This document shows, in pieces, positions 32,177 through 39,822 of a stretch of 64,000 nt of DNA. Made by a program: the position numbers and the translations under genes. Below the pieces are notes generated by a model that ran no database searches, was not told the origin of the DNA, and saw only the letters and a program-made list of their open reading frames with translations. Within the stretch, counting starts at the first letter, position 1, and each line of letters starts with the position of its first letter. Source of the DNA: [Mycobacterium] vasticus (lineage in GTDB: Bacteria; Actinomycetota; Actinomycetes; Mycobacteriales; Mycobacteriaceae); the NCBI RefSeq assembly GCF_020181595.1, contig NZ_CP084028.1, positions 3,611,601-3,675,600 of the forward strand, in the 5' to 3' direction.

Positions 32177-34017
32177 TGCAGATCCAGCCCTTTCATGTCA
32201 CCCGCAGCGCGCCAGTCGCGCAGCAGATCATCGAACGCATAGAAGCCGGGGCTGTAGGTCTCGCCCAGGAACGAGCGGCTGGCCTCGCCGAATCCACGAC
32301 CCTCGTTGTTGTAATAACCTGGCGTGCAGGATAAGTCGAACGCGGTATTGTCGAATGCCAACTCCCGGATGGTGTTGACCCACCCGTTCTGGCCCTCCTC
32401 GCTGGGCTCGACCACCGCCACTTGCCGTTTGAGGGCCTCGGCGATGATGTAGGCGATGTGCTCGGCCTGCTGCTCGAACATCGCGGTGGTGTTGGCCGAG
32501 ACGCCGCCCTGGATGAAGCCGGTGTGGAACTGGTTGGGGAACCCGCGGCTGGTCATCCCGTGCAGGGTCGCGAACCCGTCACGCCAGTGGTCGAACAGCG
32601 ACACCCCGTCGCGGCCTTCGATGACGTCGATCGCATACCGGCGGCTGATCTCCGTGGAGATCTCGAAACCACTGGCGAAGATGACGCAGTCGACCTCGTA
32701 CTCGACGCCGCCCGCGACAATGCCTTTCTCCGTGAGCCTTTCGATACCCTTGGATTCGGCCACGTCGACCAGCGTCACGTTGGGCCGATTGAACGCGGGC
32801 AGGTAGGTGTCGCTGGAGGTCGGGCGCTTGCACATGAACCGGTAGTAGGGTTTGAGCGCCTCAGCGGTATGCGGGTCCTCGACGATGTCGGCGATGCGGC
32901 GACGCAGCCGCTCCATGATCTTGTAGTCCTCCTCCTCCCGCATCGCCATGATCTCCTCGACGCCGAGAGCCGTCGGGTCGGGGCTGGCGCCGATACGAGC
33001 GGTGAGGTTGCGACCCAACTCGGTCCAGAAGTCGCACACCATGTCGGGGGCGTCGAACACCACGCCCTCGAACGGCGACCAGCGGTGAAAGTTGCGTTTG
33101 CGTTCGGCCTGCCAGCCCGGCTGCAGCGACGCGGCCCACTGCGGGTCGGTCGGCTCGTTGCCGCGGAAGTCCACCGACGACGGTGTTCGCTGGAAAACGT
33201 AGAGCTGCTTGGCATCCCGGCCCAGGTGCGGGACCAGTTGCACACCGGTCGCGCCGGTGCCGACCAGAGCCACGCGTTTGTCAGCCAGCTTGTCCAGGCC
33301 ACCGTCGGCGTCACCGCCGGTGTAGTCGTAGTCCCAGCGGGCCGAGTGGAAGACGTGGCCGCCGGCGTCCATGAAGTCCTTGATGCCCGCGATGCCGGGC
33401 AACTTGGGCCGGTTGTAGGAGCCCTGCGCCATCACCACGAAACGCGCCCGCAGGTCATCCCCCCGGTTCGTCGTCAACCGCCAGCGCTTGATCTCCTCGT
33501 CCCAGCGGACACTGCGCACCTGGGTCGAGAAGATCGCCCCGTCATAGAGGCCGAAGTGCTTTCCGATGTTCTGGCAATGCGCGAATATCTCCGCGCCGTC
33601 GGCGAACTTCTTGGACGGGATGAAGTCGAGCTCTTCGAGCATGGGGATGTAGCAGTACGCGTCGTTGTCGCACTGGATTCCCGGGAAGCGGTTCCAATAC
33701 CAGACGCCGCCGAAGTCGCCGCCCATCTCGATGACCCGCACGTCGGCCACGCCGGCCTTCTTCAGGTAGGCACCGGAGAGCAGTCCGGCTATGCCACCGC
33801 CGAGGACCACGACCTCGACGTCGGCATCGATGGGGTCACGCGGCGTCACCGGCATGTGCGGATCGACTTCGGCGAACTCGACGAAGTCATCCTTGAGTTC
33901 GAGGTACTGACTGGAACCCTCGGGGCGAATGCGTTTGGCCCGCTCTGCGGCGTACCGGCGCCGCATCGCATCGATATCGATGTCCTCGGGTGTGCGGGTC
34001 GGGGCGCAGTCGGTCAT
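32173..34017 (-). CDS. Flavin-containing monooxygenase, Baeyer-Villiger type
   Basis: A 614-residue class B flavoprotein monooxygenase. It has an N-terminal extension, the FAD motif VVVLGGGIAGLLSG (about residues 69-82), a second dinucleotide motif VALVGTGATGVQLV, and the Baeyer-Villiger-type fingerprint GHVFHSARWD. In that fingerprint the usual FxG is AxG, a partial match. Closest in layout to steroid/cyclopentadecanone/phenylacetone-type enzymes with a long N-terminus. It would insert oxygen next to a carbonyl to give an ester or lactone using NADPH and O2. ATG 34017 overlaps the Rieske gene stop. It is the third gene of the operon. Confidence 0.9.
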   Translation of the reverse strand: MTDCAPTRTPEDIDIDAMRRRYAAERAKRIRPEGSSQYLELKDDFVEFAEVDPHMPVTPRDPIDADVEVVVLGGGIAGLLSGAYLKKAGVADVRVIEMGGDFGGVWYWNRFPGIQCDNDAYCYIPMLEELDFIPSKKFADGAEIFAHCQNIGKHFGLYDGAIFSTQVRSVRWDEEIKRWRLTTNRGDDLRARFVVMAQGSYNRPKLPGIAGIKDFMDAGGHVFHSARWDYDYTGGDADGGLDKLADKRVALVGTGATGVQLVPHLGRDAKQLYVFQRTPSSVDFRGNEPTDPQWAASLQPGWQAERKRNFHRWSPFEGVVFDAPDMVCDFWTELGRNLTARIGASPDPTALGVEEIMAMREEEDYKIMERLRRRIADIVEDPHTAEALKPYYRFMCKRPTSSDTYLPAFNRPNVTLVDVAESKGIERLTEKGIVAGGVEYEVDCVIFASGFEISTEISRRYAIDVIEGRDGVSLFDHWRDGFATLHGMTSRGFPNQFHTGFIQGGVSANTTAMFEQQAEHIAYIIAEALKRQVAVVEPSEEGQNGWVNTIRELAFDNTAFDLSCTPGYYNNEGRGFGEASRSFLGETYSPGFYAFDDLLRDWRAAGDMKGLDLQ

Positions 34018-35396
34018 CGGCTGTTTCCTTTTCCGATCTGCTCGGGCGCACCGGTACCCATGTACTTCGCCAACTGGTGATGCAGGTTGACGATCGCGCG
34101 TTCTCGATAGGGGTTGGGCTTGGCCCCTTGGTAGCCAAGAGATTTCATTCCTTGCTGGACTGCCGCCATGTTGGAGAAGTCCTGCGGCAGCACCGACCGC
34201 CAGCCCGGGTCGCCCACCGGGGTGTGTTCCCACTGGGTCTGCGGCTCTTCACCTTTCGGAAAGAGCTCGAACACCGAGACCTCGAAGATGCACTTGTCCG
34301 GGTCATAGCTGGGGTGCGGCCGGGCGCTGTAACACAGAGCACTGGTCAGCCCCTGGCCGATCTGGAAGTTCGGGAAGATCTGCCAGGCGGTGCCGGCCTC
34401 TCCGAGCACGTCGGGGTCGATGACCGGCCAGACGACCCCGCGGGCCTCGTCGTCGCGGCGCGCCGAGGCCAGCCAGTGCGCCAGCACCTGATCAGCCGGG
34501 GTGCCCTCGGGCAGTTCGTCGACCAGACGCTTGGCGGCGTTGACCAGGGTCGCCGTGGTGGTGGCGTTGGTCTCCTCCATGGTGTAGACCTGCATCTCCG
34601 CGGTCGACACCCGTGGGTCGTCGCCGATACCCAGTCGGATCTTGGACTTGGTGGCCTCCAGGTCATCCGGCGCGTCGTAGCCGATGTTGCTGTGCCTGCC
34701 CTGCGCCCGGGCCCAGCCCTTGAACTCACCGAACCGGTTGAACTCCGGGTGGGTGGTGTAGACGTGGTAGGTCTCGTTGAAGGCCTCCAGGGCGACCTTC
34801 CAATTGCAGTCGAACTCAACCCATTTGCGCCACTTGTAGCGCATGTTCTCCAGGCCGAACGGTTCGAGGACCTTGGCCGCCGGGAACAGGTAGTCGTCCA
34901 GCGATTCGCCTTCCGGATCCATGTTGATCCACAGCCAGCCGCCCCAGGTGTCGACCCGCACCGGCCGCAGGTGAGTGTTCTCCGGCGTCAGGGTGCCCTG
35001 CCAGTCGTCCCGCTCCCGGATGTGCGTGCACGTCCCGTCGAGATCGTAGGTCCAGCCGTGGAAGCCGCACACGAACGACTTTCGGGTGCGTGCGCAGGCG
35101 TTCTTGGCGCCGTCGGGGGTGTCGATCAGCCGCCGACCGCGGTGCATGCACACGTTGTGGTGGGCCCGAAACTCCGAGGGTCCGGTGCGCACCACGATGA
35201 TCGAGTCGTCGAGGATGTCGTAGGTGAGGTAGCTACCCACCTCCGGCAGGTCCTCGATCCGGCCGGCCTGCTGCCACACCTTGCGCCAGAGCCTGTCCCG
35301 CTCGGCACGCGCGTAGTCGCCGCAGGTGTAGGCCTCGACGCCGATCGTCATCGGCTGCGAAAGTTCCTCGGCACCAACGGTTTTCCCACTCGTCAT
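34014..35396 (-). CDS. Rieske non-haem iron aromatic/steroid-ring-type oxygenase, alpha subunit
   Basis: A 460-residue Rieske oxygenase large subunit. The [2Fe-2S] ligands are Cys83-x-His85 and Cys110-x2-His113 (CMHRG and CGFHGW). The mononuclear iron histidines are His211 and His216 in NETYHVYTTHPE. AGGAGG lies 5 nt before ATG 35396, which overlaps the SDR stop by one base. It needs an external reductase, and the FAD/2Fe-2S protein at 27219-28226 is the nearest candidate. No beta subunit gene is present, as in homomeric (alpha3) enzymes. It probably hydroxylates or demethylates the pathway substrate. Confidence 0.92.
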   Translation of the reverse strand: MTSGKTVGAEELSQPMTIGVEAYTCGDYARAERDRLWRKVWQQAGRIEDLPEVGSYLTYDILDDSIIVVRTGPSEFRAHHNVCMHRGRRLIDTPDGAKNACARTRKSFVCGFHGWTYDLDGTCTHIRERDDWQGTLTPENTHLRPVRVDTWGGWLWINMDPEGESLDDYLFPAAKVLEPFGLENMRYKWRKWVEFDCNWKVALEAFNETYHVYTTHPEFNRFGEFKGWARAQGRHSNIGYDAPDDLEATKSKIRLGIGDDPRVSTAEMQVYTMEETNATTTATLVNAAKRLVDELPEGTPADQVLAHWLASARRDDEARGVVWPVIDPDVLGEAGTAWQIFPNFQIGQGLTSALCYSARPHPSYDPDKCIFEVSVFELFPKGEEPQTQWEHTPVGDPGWRSVLPQDFSNMAAVQQGMKSLGYQGAKPNPYRERAIVNLHHQLAKYMGTGAPEQIGKGNSR

Positions 35397-36250
35397 CACA
35401 TCCTCCTCATCGCGGCGCGGAAGGTCTCGTCCTTGAGAAACAGCGAGGTGTTGTCGGCGCCGAGGTGGCTCCACCGCAGGTCGAGTCCGCCGTCGACCAG
35501 CAGCGTCTGGCCGGTGATGTAGCTCGACAGCTCCGAGAGCAGGAACAGGATCGGCCCGGCCTGCTCCTCGGGCCGTCCGCGGCGTCCCATCGCAATGGCC
35601 TGCCGGTCGCGCTCGGGATCGTCGTCGACGTACGTGCCTGAGGCCGCCGTCTCGGTGACGCCGGGGGCGACCGCGTTCACCCGGATTCCGGCCTGCGCCA
35701 GCTCAACCGCCATGGTGCGGGTCATCGCGACCACGGCGGCCTTGGCGGTGCCGTAGGCGATGTGGAACGGCGCACTGTTCATCCCGCTGACCGAGGAGAT
35801 CGAGACGATCGAGCCGGGCAGCCGTTGGGCCACCAGCTCGGCGGCGACCGCGCGGCTCATGAAGAAGGCGGTTTCGAGGTTGTGCGAGAAGATCTCTCGC
35901 CAGTCCGACCGCGCCACCCGGGTGGACGGCATCCAGGTCGCCGGGGCGGCGCCCCCGGCGACGTTGACCAACCCGTAGAGCCGGCCGTCGGCGCGGTTCG
36001 CCGCGTCGAGCACCGCGGCGATGCCGTCGTCGGTGCCGGCGTCGGCCGCCACCGGCACCACCGGCAGGCCTTGGCCGATCAGCGGCGCGATGTGCTCGTC
36101 GAGGTTGTCCTTCGACCGGCTCACCGCGATCACGGTGGCGCCGGCTCGGGCGGCCATCGTGGTGACCGCCGTTCCGATCCCGCCGCCGCCGGCGCCCGAG
36201 ACGACCACGACCTGGCCCGCAAGGCTCACCAGGCTGGAGATATCCGCCAT
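35396..36250 (-). CDS. Short-chain dehydrogenase/reductase
   Basis: A 284-residue SDR with a glycine-rich cofactor motif SGAGGGGIG (about residues 18-26), N-V-A-G at 96-99, Ser153, Tyr166 and Lys170 (YGTAK). The C-terminal GQTLLVDGG is typical of classical SDRs. It is the first gene of the oxidation operon. ATG 36250 has AGGAGA upstream; longer in-frame starts lie in the promoter region. It would oxidise an alcohol to the ketone required by the Baeyer-Villiger-type monooxygenase, or reduce a ketone. A TTGTCCGGACAA palindrome lies 28 bp upstream. Confidence 0.88.
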   Translation of the reverse strand: MADISSLVSLAGQVVVVSGAGGGGIGTAVTTMAARAGATVIAVSRSKDNLDEHIAPLIGQGLPVVPVAADAGTDDGIAAVLDAANRADGRLYGLVNVAGGAAPATWMPSTRVARSDWREIFSHNLETAFFMSRAVAAELVAQRLPGSIVSISSVSGMNSAPFHIAYGTAKAAVVAMTRTMAVELAQAGIRVNAVAPGVTETAASGTYVDDDPERDRQAIAMGRRGRPEEQAGPILFLLSELSSYITGQTLLVDGGLDLRWSHLGADNTSLFLKDETFRAAMRRM

Positions 36251-36277
36251 GACCCGCTTTCTCCTGGCATACGGAAT

Positions 36278-36289
36278 TTGTCCGGACAA
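36278..36289. promoter_or_regulatory. Palindrome TTGTCCGGACAA upstream of the oxygenase operon
   Basis: A perfect 12-bp palindrome 28 bp before the first gene of the six-gene oxygenase operon. It may be an operator for an unidentified regulator. A degenerate GAGAA-N4-ATTC element at 36311-36323 nearby resembles the 3796/27169 sites only partly. Confidence 0.35.
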
Positions 36290-36396
36290 CATATGGGATT
36301 CTTCCCTTATGAGAACACTATTCCGCAGCGCGCTGCGCAGAGTCAAGACTCGACCGGGCGACCCGGCCGTTTCATATTGTCTGGACTAAACGCCCG

Positions 36397-37356
36397 TCAG
36401 ACCTTCGGGCAGTAGTGCATCGGGTTGTCCCGCTCATCCAGCGGCGGAAGGTTGCGCGCCGGGGTGTGCACCAACGGCGCATCGGCCGGGCAGCGGCCGC
36501 CGGCCCGGTCCCAGCCGGCCCGCGCCCGCGGGTGCATCCGCATCCGCCGCGGCACCACGGTGAACACCGCCCCGACCAGGCGGCCGAACCGGCGGTGCAG
36601 CCATGCGTCGCGCGCCGACCAGGTGTAGCCCAGCAGCTCACGCACCGGCGGGTCGTAGAGCCCGACGGTCAGCCACACGAACATCGGCGCGACCATCTTG
36701 CGCTGCAGCGCCCACATCCAGTCCGGGATCCACTGCGCGAACGGTGGTTTGGGCAGAGTGGTCAGGTCCAGCACGTCGCGGGTGGCCTTGTTGTCCTCCA
36801 GCACCTCACGGCACATGTGGTCCCAGTAGACCTCGAAGTCCTCCCAGGTCTGCGGCACCGGACGCATGCTCATGCCGTACATCGCGTACCAGGTCTTGTG
36901 CTCCTCGAAGAGCTGGCGCCGCTCGTCGTCCGAAATGCCCCCGCACAACCAGTCGGCCACGATCATGGTGCCGACGAAGAACGTCGCGTGCGCCCAATAG
37001 AAGACGTCGGGGTTCAGCGCGTGGTAGCGGCGGCCCTGGGCGTCGACGCCCTTGATGTTGATGTGGTAGTCGCGGACCTCGGCGCCGGTCATCGGAGCCC
37101 GATCACCGTCGAAGACCACCCCGCCGATCGGATACAGCGAGCGCATCAGCCGCGGCCAGCGCTCCCGGAAGAACGTCGAGTGCTCTTCGACGGCCGCACC
37201 GAGCTGCGGGTGCATGTTCTGCATCGACCCCGCCCACGGCCCCTGCAGCATGCCGCGCCAGTCGCCGAAGTATCGCCAGGTCAGCGAGTCCGGCCCCAGC
37301 GGCTGCGGCGCAGGGTCGGCCGGCAGCGGACACACCTCGGAGATGTCTTGAGTCAC
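36397..37356 (-). CDS. Oxygenase MpaB family protein (DUF2236)
   Basis: A 319-residue protein of the MpaB / DUF2236 family, related to latex-clearing protein (Lcp) and the mycophenolic acid MpaB oxygenase. The conserved core includes ALNPDVFYWAHATFFVGTMIVADWL with the histidine expected to bind haem or iron, and EEHKTWYAMYGMSMRPVPQTW. Members cleave carbon-carbon double bonds or have unknown oxygenase roles; they are numerous in mycobacteria. It is divergent from desA1. A GACAAC-N4-GTTGTC palindrome (37390-37405) lies 33 bp upstream. Confidence 0.85.
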   Translation of the reverse strand: MTQDISEVCPLPADPAPQPLGPDSLTWRYFGDWRGMLQGPWAGSMQNMHPQLGAAVEEHSTFFRERWPRLMRSLYPIGGVVFDGDRAPMTGAEVRDYHINIKGVDAQGRRYHALNPDVFYWAHATFFVGTMIVADWLCGGISDDERRQLFEEHKTWYAMYGMSMRPVPQTWEDFEVYWDHMCREVLEDNKATRDVLDLTTLPKPPFAQWIPDWMWALQRKMVAPMFVWLTVGLYDPPVRELLGYTWSARDAWLHRRFGRLVGAVFTVVPRRMRMHPRARAGWDRAGGRCPADAPLVHTPARNLPPLDERDNPMHYCPKV

Positions 37357-37389
37357 GATGGCGCTTCCCGTCGGGCGTAGGGCGTCTTA

Positions 37390-37405
37390 GACAACGAATG
37401 TTGTC
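37390..37405. promoter_or_regulatory. Palindrome GACAAC-N4-GTTGTC
   Basis: A perfect 6+4+6 inverted repeat in the 150-bp gap between the divergent MpaB-family gene and desA1, closer to the former. The size and placement suit a TetR-type operator. The regulator is not identified, and the site differs from the other operators in the window. Confidence 0.4.
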
Positions 37406-37507
37406 AGAATTGAACTGTGACGTCAACACGCCCATCCCGAACTTGATGCAACCGAAAGACACAGATATATTGCCTGCAACTACCGGACACAGATAACTGG
37501 GAGCATC

Positions 37508-38518
37508 ATGGCGCGGGAATGGACCGAACTGGAGTTGCTGCAGGAGCTCGAACCGGTCGTCGAGAACGCGGTCAACCGGCACTTCTCCATGACCAAGGAC
37601 TGGAATCCGCACGACTACGTGCCCTGGTCCGAGGGAAAGAACTACTATGCGCTCGGCGGTCAGGACTGGGACCCCGAGCAGTCGAAGCTGTCCGAGGTCG
37701 CCCGCACCGCGATGATTCAGAATCTGCTGACCGAGGACAACCTGCCCTCGTATCACCGCGAGATCGCGATGAACTTCACCATGGACGCCCCGTGGGGCAC
37801 CTGGGTGAACCGCTGGACCGCCGAGGAGAACCGGCACGGCATCGCCCTGCGCGACTACCTGGTCGTCACCCGCAACTGCGACCCCATCGAGCTCGAGACG
37901 CTGCGGATGGAGACCGTCAACCGCGGCTTCAGCCCCGGCCAGAACCACCAGGTCTCCGGCGACCTGTTCGCCGCGAGCCTGTTCGACTCGGTCATCTACG
38001 TGACCTTCCAGGAGCTGGCCACCAGGATCTCGCACCGCAACACCGGCCGGGCCTGCAATGACCCCATCGCCGACCAGCTGCTGGCCCGGATCTCGCACGA
38101 CGAGAACCTGCACATGATCTTCTACCGCGACGTCAGCGCCGTCGGTTTCGACATCGCGCCGGAGCGGGCGATGTACTCGCTGCACCGGGTGCTGGCCAAC
38201 TTCCAGATGCCCGGGTACGTGGTCCCGGAGTTCCGCCGCAAGGCGGTGATCATCGCCGTCGGCGGTGTCTACGACCCGATGATCCACCGCGACGACGTGG
38301 TGATGCCGGTGCTCAAGAAGTGGGGCATCCTCGAGCGGAGCTTCACCGGCGAGGCCGCCCGCTACCAGGAGCTGATCGGCGGGCTGGTCGCCGAGCTGGA
38401 CGACACCTGCGAGAAGTTCGAGATCGCCAAGCAGCGCCGGCAGGAGCGCGAGGCCAAGGTCGCCGAGAAGCGGGCCGCACAGGCCGCCACCAAGGAGCTC
38501 GCCTCATCGGCGTCCTAA
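37508..38518 (+). CDS. desA1: Acyl-[acyl-carrier-protein] desaturase DesA1
   Basis: A 336-residue soluble ferritin-like di-iron acyl-ACP desaturase. Iron ligands are visible in TAEENRHG (Glu106/Glu107, His110), in QELATRISH (Glu169 to His176) and in SHDENLHM (Glu199, His202). A charged, Lys/Glu/Ala-rich tail ends the protein. Its length is close to M. tuberculosis DesA1 (338 residues as I recall, Rv0824c), which introduces a double bond during mycolic acid synthesis and is essential in mycobacteria studied. The downstream dus gene overlaps its end, as in the Rv0824c-Rv0823c arrangement. It needs ferredoxin electrons. Confidence 0.95.
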   Translation: MAREWTELELLQELEPVVENAVNRHFSMTKDWNPHDYVPWSEGKNYYALGGQDWDPEQSKLSEVARTAMIQNLLTEDNLPSYHREIAMNFTMDAPWGTWVNRWTAEENRHGIALRDYLVVTRNCDPIELETLRMETVNRGFSPGQNHQVSGDLFAASLFDSVIYVTFQELATRISHRNTGRACNDPIADQLLARISHDENLHMIFYRDVSAVGFDIAPERAMYSLHRVLANFQMPGYVVPEFRRKAVIIAVGGVYDPMIHRDDVVMPVLKKWGILERSFTGEAARYQELIGGLVAELDDTCEKFEIAKQRRQEREAKVAEKRAAQAATKELASSAS

Positions 38519-39669
38519 CCGAACAGCAGCGCACGCTGCGGATCGGGTCGATCGAACTCGCCAGCCCGGTGGTGCTGGCTCCGATGGCCGGTGTGACCAA
38601 CGTCGCATTCCGCACGCTCTGCCGCGAACTGGAGCAGTCCCGGGCCGGCACGGTCAGCGGGCTGTACGTGTGCGAGATGGTGACCGCGCGGGCGCTGGTC
38701 GAGCGCCACCCGGCCACCCTGCACATGACCACGTTCGCGCCGGATGAATCGCCGCGCTCGCTGCAGCTCTACACCGTCGACCCGGACACCACCTACGCCG
38801 CGGCGAAGATGATCGCCGACGAGGGCCTGGCCGACCACATCGACATGAACTTCGGCTGCCCGGTGCCCAAGGTGACCCGGCTCGGGGGCGGGTCGGCGCT
38901 GCCCTACAAGCGCCGCCTGTTCGGCAACATCGTCGCCGCCGCGGTGCGGGGAGTCGCCGGCACCGACATACCGGTGACGGTGAAGTTCCGGATCGGTATC
39001 GACGACGCCCACCACACCCATCTGGACGCCGGGCGCATCGCCGAGGCCGAGGGCGCCGCAGCCGTGGCCCTGCACGCGCGGACCGCGTCGCAGCGCTACT
39101 CCGGCACCGCGGATTGGGACCAGATCGCCCAGCTCAAGGCACATGTCACCTCGATTCCCGTGCTGGGCAACGGGGACATCTTCGAAGCCGGCGATGCGCT
39201 GGCCATGATGGCGGCCACCGGCTGCGACGGCGTGGTGATCGGCCGGGGCTGCCTGGGCCGGCCGTGGCTGTTCGCGGAGCTGTCGGCGGCGTTCGCCGGC
39301 CTTCCCACCGCCACCCCGCCCACCCTGGGTGAGGTCGCCGACATCATCCGCCGGCACGGTGAGCTGCTGGCAGCACATTTCGGCGAGGACAAGGGGATGC
39401 GCGAGATCCGCAAGCACGTCGCCTGGTACCTGCACGGATTTCCGGCCGGTTCGGAACTGCGGCGCGCGCTGGCGATGGTCACCACCCTGGGCGAGCTCGA
39501 CGCGCTGCTGGGGCAGCTGGACGGGTCGATCCCGTTTCCCGACGCTGCGACCGGGCCGCGTGGCCGGCAGGGATCGGCGGCCAAGGTCGCCCTTCCCGAC
39601 GGCTGGCTGGCGGACCCGGACGACTGTGCGGTGCCCGTCGGAGCCGACATTATGCACTCAGGTGGCTGA
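38506..39669 (+). CDS. dusB: tRNA-dihydrouridine synthase (DusB type)
   Basis: A TIM-barrel FMN enzyme reducing uridine in tRNA D-loops. It has PVVLAPMAGVTNVAFRTLCRE at the N-terminus, the Dus signature HIDMNFGCPVPKVTRLGGGSAL with the catalytic Cys, VTVKFRIGID, ALHARTASQRYSG, and GNGDI plus GCDGVVIGRGCLGRPW for FMN phosphate. It matches Rv0823c in context. The start is a problem: no ATG, GTG or TTG lies in frame between the desA1 3' end and the homology. An AAGGAG at 38493-38498 is spaced 7 nt from an ATC at 38506, used here as a provisional start. A rare start codon or a sequence change is possible. Confidence 0.88.
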   Translation: MGVLTEQQRTLRIGSIELASPVVLAPMAGVTNVAFRTLCRELEQSRAGTVSGLYVCEMVTARALVERHPATLHMTTFAPDESPRSLQLYTVDPDTTYAAAKMIADEGLADHIDMNFGCPVPKVTRLGGGSALPYKRRLFGNIVAAAVRGVAGTDIPVTVKFRIGIDDAHHTHLDAGRIAEAEGAAAVALHARTASQRYSGTADWDQIAQLKAHVTSIPVLGNGDIFEAGDALAMMAATGCDGVVIGRGCLGRPWLFAELSAAFAGLPTATPPTLGEVADIIRRHGELLAAHFGEDKGMREIRKHVAWYLHGFPAGSELRRALAMVTTLGELDALLGQLDGSIPFPDAATGPRGRQGSAAKVALPDGWLADPDDCAVPVGADIMHSGG

Positions 39670-39822
39670 AATGAGACGTTCTCGACATCGCGTGTCACGA
39701 AAAGTCTCAGTAGTATGAGTTGCTTGCCGCCCCCGCCCCGGGGGTAGTCCCGATGGGGACGAACGACTGAGCTGACGTGGCAGAAGCCCGCCAGTCCCGA
39801 ATACTCGGAGGCCCTTGAGGAC

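Noticed and set aside
32422..34080. A long plus-strand frame opposite the flavin monooxygenase
   Set aside because: The minus strand encodes dinucleotide motifs and a Baeyer-Villiger-type fingerprint in order; the plus frame is a codon-bias shadow.
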